Shown one piece after another: positions 6,954-12,063 of a DNA stretch of 12,063 bases; position 1 is the first letter of the stretch, and each line of letters opens with the position of its first letter. The translations under genes and the position numbers were made by a program. The notes under the pieces are model-generated. The model did not search any database, had not been told where the DNA came from, and worked only from the letters and a program-made list of their open reading frames with translations. The DNA is from Limousia pullorum. Its GTDB lineage: Bacteria > Bacillota > Clostridia > Oscillospirales > Acutalibacteraceae. The stretch spans positions 1 through 12,063 of the forward strand of contig DVNG01000020.1 in NCBI GenBank assembly GCA_018714545.1, read 5' to 3'.

Positions 6954-7760
6954 TTAGAACAAATCCTTTTTTATAATTCCCAAGCTGTCGCCGAATCTGC
7001 CTCCCGAAAGCAAATATGACTTTGCGTTTCTCTGCAAAGATGTGTTTTCTGGATATTCACATGTATTGTCCTTTATATTTCCGAAAATTCGTTTCTCCCC
7101 TTCTCTGCTTTCGTAATTGGTTTCAACTATGCTGAAAAGACTTTGAAATTTAAGGATATTTGAATTTTCATCCAAAACATTTTTAAGGTCGGGACATAAA
7201 AGCCATGAGCAGCACAAATACGGAACATCCTTTCCGAAAACCTCAAACGCCCATTTCAAAGATTTTTTAGAGGCTTCAAAACTTAGCTTTTCACCCTGTG
7301 GTATATGAATGTTTATAACCCTATCGCCTTTTTTGATATTTTCTCTTTCAATGGCTTTTGGAGATTCAGCCTTTTCAAACTGAAGTCTGCCAAGTCGAAA
7401 CAGAGTTAAGTCTATGTGTCGGTAAAGCCAGCGGTATTCCTGCAATCCATACTCACCAAACTGATTAAAGCAGTTCATGCACCAGATTGAAATATCAGAA
7501 AATGTATCCCAGTAAACCTGCTCCGGTATATTTTTCTCAACATATTTTTCAAAATCCTCCGCCGCCAGCCTGCAATAGCAGTACAAAAACAGCAGACGGA
7601 AATTTTCTTTACCCTCTAAAACAGAGAAAAACTTTTCCCTGTCCTCAAAATAAAGCTTTTTATAAAGGGAATATTCTTCCTCCGTAATAGATATCTTTTT
7701 AAGCTCTTCAAAAGCCGCTTTTTCAAGTCCTATTCCCCTGCAAAAATTTTCCAAAGTCAT
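6954..7760 (-). CDS. acyltransferase-like protein with NAT_N and GNAT_C type domains
   Basis: A 268-residue soluble protein with no signal peptide or membrane segment. It resembles the widespread Clostridia proteins annotated as acyltransferase domain-containing, with an N-terminal NAT_N-like part (about 1-130) and a GNAT_C-like part (about 130-268). Supporting stretches are WLYRHIDLTLFRLGRLQFE (111-129), the segment INIHIPQGEKLS (149-160) and the run CCSWLLCPDLKNVLDENSNI (183-202). I recognise this pattern from memory, not from a search. The substrate and reaction are unknown. The gene stands alone: the sigG terminator lies just upstream, an extended -10 precedes it, and fhs has its own promoter downstream. 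The ATG at 7760 has only a modest GGAAGTG site. Placement directly after sigG may be chance; a sporulation role is not shown. Confidence 0.8.
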   Translation of the reverse strand: MTLENFCRGIGLEKAAFEELKKISITEEEYSLYKKLYFEDREKFFSVLEGKENFRLLFLYCYCRLAAEDFEKYVEKNIPEQVYWDTFSDISIWCMNCFNQFGEYGLQEYRWLYRHIDLTLFRLGRLQFEKAESPKAIERENIKKGDRVINIHIPQGEKLSFEASKKSLKWAFEVFGKDVPYLCCSWLLCPDLKNVLDENSNILKFQSLFSIVETNYESREGEKRIFGNIKDNTCEYPENTSLQRNAKSYLLSGGRFGDSLGIIKKDLF

Positions 7761-7787
7761 ATTTTCACTTCCATATGGTTTTATTTA

Positions 7788-7796
7788 ATTATAACA
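7788..7796 (-). promoter_or_regulatory. extended -10 promoter element for the acyltransferase-like gene
   Basis: Minus-strand TGTTATAAT is a perfect extended -10 (TGNTATAAT). The -35 region falls in the tail of the sigG terminator and is poor (about TTTCTT at 17 bases). The predicted start near 7781 gives a short leader before ATG 7760. Confidence 0.5.
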
Positions 7797-7810
7797 TCAA
7801 AGCATATTAT

Positions 7811-7846
7811 AAGAAAAGGCGGCAAAAGAAAAATTTTGCCGCCTTT
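7811..7846 (-). terminator. rho-independent terminator of sigG
   Basis: Perfect 13-base arms AAAGGCGGCAAAA (minus strand 7846-7834) and TTTTGCCGCCTTT (7827-7815) flank a 6-base loop, followed by a T-rich TCTTAT tail. It starts 13 bases after the sigG stop. The opposite strand lacks a T tract, so it serves the minus strand. Confidence 0.92.
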
Positions 7847-7859
7847 ACAAATATTAAAT

Positions 7860-8645
7860 TTAAAACAAACTGCTTTTTATTCGATTCACAGCGCCCTTTT
7901 CAATCCTGCTGACCTGAGCCTGAGAAATTCCGATTTCCTTTGCCACCTCTGTCTGTGTTTTTCCTTTAAAGAACCGCAAACCTAAAATTCTCTTTTCTCT
8001 GTCGGAGAGGTTTTTCATGGCTTCTTTCATTGATATTTCGTCAAGCCATGATGTATCGTCGTTTTTGTCTCCTATTTGGTCCATAACATAAACCGTGTCC
8101 GCACCGTCGTTAAAAACCGGCTCGTAAAGGGAAACAGGCTCCACAATGGCTTCCAAAGCCAAAACCACATTTTCCTTGGGAATATTCAGTTCCTTAGCAA
8201 TCTCCTCCACCGTAGGCTCCCTGTTGTTTTTAAGTGTAAGCTTTTCTTTAACCTGCATGGCGTGGTAAGCCGTATCACGGACAGAGCGTGAAACCCTTAT
8301 ACAGTTGTAATCCCTGAGATGTCTTCTAAGCTCGCCTATAATCATGGGCACACCGTATGTTGAAAACCTTACGTCCAAAGTGGGGTCAAAATTATCAATG
8401 GCTTTTATAAGCCCTATAACGCCAACCTGAAATAAATCGTCGGCATTTTCCCCACGGTTTGCAAATCTCTGTATAACCGACAAAACAAGACGCAGATTTC
8501 CGTTTATCAGCTTTTCCCTTGCCGCCTTGGCCTCTTTTTTCGAGCCTGTTTTCATAATTTTCAAAAGCTCAAGCTTTTCGCTTTCCTTTAAAACTTTAAG
8601 AGAAGAGGTGTTAACCCCGCAAATTTCAACCTTGTTGTACTGCAA
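7860..8645 (-). CDS. sigG: late forespore sporulation sigma factor SigG
   Basis: RNA polymerase sigma factor that directs late gene expression in the developing forespore. The N-terminus KVEICGVNTSSL (5-16) is a signature of SigG that separates it from SigF and SigE. Region 2 runs from about 45 to 115 (NGNLRLVLSVIQRF, DDLFQVGVIGLIKAIDNFD, FSTYGVPMIIGE), region 3 includes EPTVEEIAKELNIP and VSLYEPVFNDGADTVYVMDQI, and region 4 has the helix-turn-helix KTQTEVAKEIGISQAQVSRIEK (229-250). At 261 residues the length is normal. The Asn of NGNLRL, which in B. subtilis is tied to control by the anti-sigma factor CsfB/Gin, is kept (family knowledge, recalled). The start is TTG at 8645 with AAAGGGG 8 bases upstream; the ATG at 8664 is out of frame. 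Unlike the usual spoIIGA-sigE-sigG order, the upstream neighbours are rarA and a PPTase. I see no convincing SigF or SigG promoter; GCATA near 8735 is only a partial -35. Confidence 0.96.
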   Translation of the reverse strand: MQYNKVEICGVNTSSLKVLKESEKLELLKIMKTGSKKEAKAAREKLINGNLRLVLSVIQRFANRGENADDLFQVGVIGLIKAIDNFDPTLDVRFSTYGVPMIIGELRRHLRDYNCIRVSRSVRDTAYHAMQVKEKLTLKNNREPTVEEIAKELNIPKENVVLALEAIVEPVSLYEPVFNDGADTVYVMDQIGDKNDDTSWLDEISMKEAMKNLSDREKRILGLRFFKGKTQTEVAKEIGISQAQVSRIEKGAVNRIKSSLF

Positions 8646-8651
8646 AATTAC

Positions 8652-8699
8652 AGCCCCTTTGCATCAATACTTTAATCTTAGTATTGACACAACGGGGCT
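8652..8699 (-). promoter_or_regulatory. leader hairpin enclosing the sigG Shine-Dalgarno sequence
   Basis: In the minus-strand RNA, two 19-nt arms (8699-8681 and 8670-8652) pair over 18 positions, with one G/A mismatch and a 10-nt loop (UAAGAUUAAA). Two of the pairs are G-U and form only in this strand; on the plus strand they are mismatches, which suggests selection on the sigG transcript. The sigG ribosome binding site AAAGGGG lies wholly in the 3' arm, six bases before the UUG start, so folding should limit initiation. A dampening leader hairpin and weak start are, as I recall, described for B. subtilis sigG. It could also act as a weak terminator for the PPTase gene, although the following GUAAUUUUG is a poor U tract. 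Confidence 0.7.
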
Positions 8700-8752
8700 T
8701 TTCATTCTGATTTTTTATTAAATTAAACCGACATATGCGTATCGTAAAGTTG

Positions 8753-9364
8753 TTAACAATCCATTGAAAAATTCGCCAGGCAAAAAGAAACACAAATATC
8801 TCCGTCGAAAAATATATAAAAATCTCCAAGCTTGTGTTCTATACGCTTCATATCTTCTCTTTTAAGATAAAATGATTTTTCAGCTTTACGGATTGAAGCT
8901 GTTATCTCCGGCAAAGCTTCAAAGGAGATATTTTTCATACCAAATGACAGACCCTTTCCCAATGCTTTTACATAGCTTTCTTTCAGCGTCCACAGCATCC
9001 ACCGGGCGGCTTTTTGTTCCTCTTCAGGCAATGAGGAAAGATACTCCAGTTCCTCATCGGTGCAGATTCTTTTCAGCACTCTTTGAGGAAAATCTCTTAT
9101 CTCCTCAACATCCGCTCCGCATATTTTATCACTTATCATAACTGCGCAGTGTTCGCCGCTGTGAGAAATATTAAAGTTATACTCCGGCTTATCAGAAAAA
9201 AATGGTTTTCCTGTTTCGGTTTTCTCAATTAAAAACTTCTCAGGCTCAGGTTCTGCATAAAACTCCCTCAATCCCTTATAAAGCAGTTCCAAGCCCTTAG
9301 AATGTTGTGTTTTTCTCTTTTCGCCATTATCAAGGCTGAATTTGCCTATTAAAAAACAATCCAC
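8753..9364 (-). CDS. 4'-phosphopantetheinyl transferase, Sfp-type superfamily
   Basis: Transfers phosphopantetheine from coenzyme A to a serine of a carrier protein, converting apo- to holo-carrier. With the GTG start it has 203 residues, slightly shorter than Sfp (about 224). Motifs appear in the usual order: NFNISHSGEHCAV (63-75), GADVEEI (83-89) with the Mg-binding acidic residues, and WTLKESYVKALGKGL (125-139) carrying the Glu and Lys of the third motif. I preferred GTG 9364 to the in-frame TTG 9367 because GGGGTGAT is spaced 7 bases from the former and 4 from the latter; the difference is one residue. The gene begins within 4 bases of the rarA stop, so the two share a transcript. No carrier protein, NRPS or PKS gene is in the window, so the target (fatty-acid ACP or a secondary-metabolite carrier) cannot be told. 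Confidence 0.93.
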   Translation of the reverse strand: MDCFLIGKFSLDNGEKRKTQHSKGLELLYKGLREFYAEPEPEKFLIEKTETGKPFFSDKPEYNFNISHSGEHCAVMISDKICGADVEEIRDFPQRVLKRICTDEELEYLSSLPEEEQKAARWMLWTLKESYVKALGKGLSFGMKNISFEALPEITASIRKAEKSFYLKREDMKRIEHKLGDFYIFFDGDICVSFCLANFSMDC

Positions 9365-9367
9365 CAA

Positions 9368-9375
9368 ATCACCCC
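9368..9375 (-). promoter_or_regulatory. ribosome binding site at the rarA/PPTase junction
   Basis: GGGGTGAT overlaps the rarA stop codon (TGA, 9371-9369). Its GGGG is 7 bases from GTG 9364 and 4 bases from TTG 9367, which favours the GTG as the PPTase start. Confidence 0.5.
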
Positions 9376-10646
9376 GGCAATTTCTTTCCCTTTACTCTTT
9401 CCCAGTACTGCTTATACGCCTGCTCATTTTTGTTGTCTCCGAACTTATAATAGACTCTATTTTTCAGCACATCGGGCAGATACTGCTGTTCCACATAGTG
9501 GTTTTCAAAGTCATGGGCGTATTTATAAAACTGTCCCTTGTTCTGATTATCCTCACCGTCGTAATGCATATTTTGAAGCTGACGTGGTATAGGTCCTATA
9601 TTTCCCGCCCTTATGTCCGCTATTGCTCCGTTTATTCCCATGTAAGCGGAATTTGATTTCGGTGCAGTGCTCACAAGCACAACGGCGTCAGCAAGGGGAA
9701 TTCTCGCCTCCGGCAAACCCAGCTTCATAGCCATATCGGTGCAAGCATTTACAATAGGAATAATCTGAGGATAAGCAAGTCCCACATCCTCGGCGGCGCA
9801 CACCATAAGTCTGCGGCAGGCGCTTATAAGGTCGCCGGCCTCCAAAAGTCTTGCAAGATAATGCAAAGCGGCATCCGGGTCTGAGCCCCTCATGCTCTTC
9901 TGATAAGCGGAAACTATGTCGTAATGTTCATCACCGTCACGGTCGTACTTCATTGCACTTTTCTGAGAAAGCTCTGCGGCGTCCTCCGGCTTTATATGCA
10001 GAACTCCCTCCGCAAGCTCTGCGGAAGCAAAGCAAAGTTCCACACTGTTCATGGCTTTTCGCACATCACCGCCGCAGGACCTTGAAATTATCTCCGCCGC
10101 CTCATCGGGAAAATCCACGGGATATTCGGACTCCTCCGATAAAATTTTAGCCGCACGCAAAACGGCCTTTTTTATTTCATCCTTTTCCACCGACTTAAAT
10201 TCAAAAACCGTACAGCGGCTTAAAATAGCGTTGTAAACATAAAAATACGGATTTTCAGTGGTAGAGGCGATAAGTGTTATACGTCCGTTTTCTATGTATT
10301 CCAGCAATGTCTGCTGTTGCTTTTTATTAAAATACTGAATTTCGTCAAGATACAGCAAAATTCCCTTTACACCTGAGAAAGTGTCAAGCTGAGCAAAAAT
10401 CTCCTTTATATCGGCTGTTGACGCAGTTGTACCGTTTAATTTTTTCAAGGTTCTGTCGGTCTTTTTGGCGATATAGGTGGCAAGGGTTGTTTTTCCCACA
10501 CCTGACGGGCCGTAAAAAATCAGGTTTGGAATTTTGCCGCTTTCGATTATTTTTCTCAAAGGCTTACCAGGAGCTAAAAGATGTTTTTGTCCCACAATAT
10601 CATCAAGGCTCTGAGGGCGAAGCCTGTCGGCAAGCGGAGTTGACAT
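9369..10646 (-). CDS. rarA: replication-associated recombination protein RarA (MgsA), AAA+ ATPase
   Basis: AAA+ ATPase of the clamp-loader-like RarA/MgsA/WRNIP1 family that acts at stalled or damaged replication forks. The 425 residues begin MSTPLADRLRPQSLDDIVGQ, the family N-terminus. Walker A is GPSGVGKTT (46-54), Walker B is LLYLDEIQ (97-104), sensor 1 is STTENP (128-133), and SRC (143-145) holds the probable arginine finger. The C-terminal part contains the typical segment DPDAALHYLARLLEAGDL and the pattern GDNKNEQAYKQYWERVKG near the end. The start is ATG 10646, with GAGGTGAT 8 bases (from GAGG) upstream. The in-frame GTG at 10655 lies inside this site and would add only 3 residues. The gene is followed directly by the PPTase gene. 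It lies about 90 bases after glyA with no clear promoter of its own, so it may partly depend on read-through past the glyA hairpin. Confidence 0.97.
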   Translation of the reverse strand: MSTPLADRLRPQSLDDIVGQKHLLAPGKPLRKIIESGKIPNLIFYGPSGVGKTTLATYIAKKTDRTLKKLNGTTASTADIKEIFAQLDTFSGVKGILLYLDEIQYFNKKQQQTLLEYIENGRITLIASTTENPYFYVYNAILSRCTVFEFKSVEKDEIKKAVLRAAKILSEESEYPVDFPDEAAEIISRSCGGDVRKAMNSVELCFASAELAEGVLHIKPEDAAELSQKSAMKYDRDGDEHYDIVSAYQKSMRGSDPDAALHYLARLLEAGDLISACRRLMVCAAEDVGLAYPQIIPIVNACTDMAMKLGLPEARIPLADAVVLVSTAPKSNSAYMGINGAIADIRAGNIGPIPRQLQNMHYDGEDNQNKGQFYKYAHDFENHYVEQQYLPDVLKNRVYYKFGDNKNEQAYKQYWERVKGKKLPG

Positions 10647-10650
10647 TTTT

Positions 10651-10658
10651 ATCACCTC
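10651..10658 (-). promoter_or_regulatory. ribosome binding site deciding the rarA start
   Basis: GAGGTGAT is a long match to the anti-Shine-Dalgarno complement and is properly placed for ATG 10646. It contains the rival GTG at 10655, which is therefore unlikely to be used. Confidence 0.7.
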
Positions 10659-10677
10659 TAATTATGGATTTAATACC

Positions 10678-10714
10678 ACAGAAAGGTATCCCGCAAAGCG
10701 AAATACCTTTCCAT
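10678..10714 (-). terminator. GU-rich hairpin after glyA, probable weak terminator
   Basis: In the minus transcript, 14 continuous pairs (GAAAGGUAU, UU with GG, CGC with GCG) close a UUU loop, and pairing extends to about 17 when flanking wobbles are counted. Two inner pairs are G-U only in this strand. The hairpin begins 25 bases after the glyA stop. The U tract is poor (CUUUCUGUGG), so termination may be partial and some transcripts may continue into rarA. Confidence 0.5.
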
Positions 10715-10739
10715 TTAACTTTATTAAGTTATTTCTATA

Positions 10740-11993
10740 TTATTCGTAAAGCGGATACTTTTTGCAGATTTCCTCTACGCCTGCTCTGATCTTGTCTGCG
10801 CTGTTCTCGAAATCGTTCATTGCAAGAGCAACATACTCTGCAATCTTGTCCATATCCTCTTCCTGAAGTCCTCTTGTGGTTACTGCGGCAGTACCCATAC
10901 GAACACCGCTTGTAACAAATGGGCTTCTTGGCTCGTTAGGAACTGTGTTCTTGTTTGCAGTGATGTAAACCTCATCAAGACGATGCTCAAGCTCTTTACC
11001 TGTGATGTCGCTGTCAATAAGGTTAAGCAAAAGCACATGGTTGTCTGTGCCGCCGCTTACAAGCTTGCAGCCTCTCTTCAAAAGTCCGTCTGCCAAAGCC
11101 TTACAGTTGGAAACAACCTTTTTGCCGTACTCCTTAAACTCAGGCTTCAAAGCCTCGCCCAGGCATACTGCCTTTGCAGCGATAATGTGCATAAGAGGGC
11201 CGCCCTGTGTTCCAGGGAAAATAGCCTTGTCTATAGCCTTTGCATACTCCTCACGGCAGAGAATAAGGCCGCCTCTTGGGCCTCTCAATGTCTTATGAGT
11301 TGTTGTTGTAACAAAGTCAGCATATGGAACTGGGTTTGGATGAACGCCTGCTGCAACAAGACCTGCAATGTGAGCCATATCAACCATAAGATATGCGCCA
11401 ACCTCGTCTGCAATCTCTCTGAACTTTGCAAAGTCAATAATTCTTGGATATGCGCTTGCGCCGCATACAATCATTTTAGGCTTGCATTCCTGTGCAATCT
11501 TTCTTACGTTGTCAAAATCTATAATATGTGTTACAGGGTCAACACCGTATGGTACAAAGTGGAAATAAGAACCTGACATATTTACAGGTGAACCGTGTGT
11601 AAGATGTCCGCCCTCTGCAAGGTTCATTCCCATTACAGTATCGCCCGGCTTAAGCATTGCGAAATATACAGCCATGTTAGCCTGTGCGCCTGAGTGTGGC
11701 TGAACATTTGCGTGTTCTGCGCCGAAGAGCTCACAAGCTCTCTTTCTTGCAATATCCTCAACAATGTCAACATACTGGCATCCGCCGTAGTAACGCTTGC
11801 CCGGATAACCTTCAGCATACTTGTTTGTAAGCAAACTTCCCATAGCTGCCATAACAGCAGGAGAAACGATGTTCTCACTGGCTATAAGCTCCAAGTTTCT
11901 CTTCTGTCTTTTCTGTTCCAAAAGCATAGCTTCGCCCACTTCAGGGTCGTACTTGTTTACAAAATCTATGCTGTGCAGAATGTCAATTGCCAT
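10740..11993 (-). CDS. glyA: serine hydroxymethyltransferase
   Basis: PLP enzyme that interconverts serine plus THF with glycine plus 5,10-methylene-THF, a main entry of one-carbon units. The 417 residues match the family length. Visible marks are ELIASENIVSPAVM (35-48), NKYAEGYPGKRYYGGCQYVD (57-76), HSGAQANMAVY (100-110), DMAHIAGLVAAGVHPNPVP (205-223) and the PLP site TTTTHKTLRGPRGG (229-242), with the Schiff-base lysine at about 234. The C-terminal RSPFVTSGVRMGTAAVTTRG (356-375) is also typical. The ATG at 11993 has AGAGGA about 7 bases upstream. It appears to be the first gene of its transcript in this window. It supplies the same folate pool as fhs but lies in a separate unit. Confidence 0.98.
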   Translation of the reverse strand: MAIDILHSIDFVNKYDPEVGEAMLLEQKRQKRNLELIASENIVSPAVMAAMGSLLTNKYAEGYPGKRYYGGCQYVDIVEDIARKRACELFGAEHANVQPHSGAQANMAVYFAMLKPGDTVMGMNLAEGGHLTHGSPVNMSGSYFHFVPYGVDPVTHIIDFDNVRKIAQECKPKMIVCGASAYPRIIDFAKFREIADEVGAYLMVDMAHIAGLVAAGVHPNPVPYADFVTTTTHKTLRGPRGGLILCREEYAKAIDKAIFPGTQGGPLMHIIAAKAVCLGEALKPEFKEYGKKVVSNCKALADGLLKRGCKLVSGGTDNHVLLLNLIDSDITGKELEHRLDEVYITANKNTVPNEPRSPFVTSGVRMGTAAVTTRGLQEEDMDKIAEYVALAMNDFENSADKIRAGVEEICKKYPLYE

Positions 11994-12057
11994 GATAATT
12001 CCTCTTTTCTCTATATTTTCACTTTTTCATTCCCTAAAAAATACAGCTTTACTTAGT

Positions 12058-12063
12058 ATTATA
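12058..12063 (-). promoter_or_regulatory. possible -10 element of glyA at the window edge
   Basis: Minus-strand TATAAT occupies the last six bases of the window, about 65 bases before ATG 11993. The -35 region would lie outside, so the call rests on a perfect hexamer alone. No riboswitch-like structure is evident in the short leader between it and glyA. Confidence 0.35.

Noticed and set aside
8652..8720. The sigG leader hairpin read on the plus strand as a terminator followed by TTTT
   Set aside because: No plus-strand gene leads into it, and two stem pairs become mismatches on that strand. The minus-strand RNA reading is better supported.
8700..8752. SigF/SigG-type promoter with GCATA as -35 upstream of sigG
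   Set aside because: At the right spacing I find only ATAAAAAAT, which lacks the GG of a SigF -10 and does not match the CATnnTA of SigG. The support is too weak to list.
10983..11576. Plus-strand open frame of 197 codons across glyA
   Set aside because: It lies entirely antisense to glyA, a strongly conserved gene, and is Cys- and Asn-rich as expected of a shadow frame. It resembles no known protein.

Overview
The window looks like chromosomal DNA from an endospore-forming Clostridia-type Firmicute. It encodes a forespore sigma factor (sigG), the ribosome binding sites are GGAGG-type, the DNA is fairly A/T-rich with very A/T-rich spacers, and UUG or GUG starts are common. Every gene I can support is on the minus strand, so the order of transcription runs from the right end of the window to the left. 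I see no RNA genes, insertion sequences, CRISPR arrays or phage genes.

In transcription order: glyA (serine hydroxymethyltransferase, 11993-10740) ends in a GU-rich hairpin. Next come rarA (replication-associated AAA+ ATPase) and, a few bases on, an Sfp-type phosphopantetheinyl transferase. sigG follows after 107 bases, with a long RNA hairpin that buries its Shine-Dalgarno sequence and a UUG start. sigG ends in a strong terminator (7846-7811). A lone acyltransferase-like gene of the NAT_N/GNAT_C type comes next. Then an apparent operon with its own promoter, fhs-tsaE-tsaB-guaA, combines one-carbon metabolism (formate-THF ligase), two proteins for the tRNA t6A modification, and GMP synthase. 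It closes with a clear terminator (2658-2612). After an A/T-rich spacer, a second promoter drives an AlgI-type MBOAT acyltransferase and an AlgJ/AlgX-like SGNH protein that runs off the left edge. This pair probably O-acetylates an exported polysaccharide.

Shared themes are folate one-carbon flux and purines (glyA, fhs, guaA), basic translation and replication maintenance (tsaE, tsaB, rarA), sporulation (sigG), and envelope modification (the MBOAT pair). Two points stand out. First, the GMP synthase keeps an intact ATP-pyrophosphatase half, but its glutamine amidotransferase domain is collapsed: the nucleophilic Cys position is Asp and the His/Glu segment is gone. Second, the sigG leader has a 19-nt-armed hairpin over its ribosome binding site whose wobble pairs form only in the sense transcript, together with a UUG start. 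I did not find an obvious undescribed multi-gene defence or mobile system.
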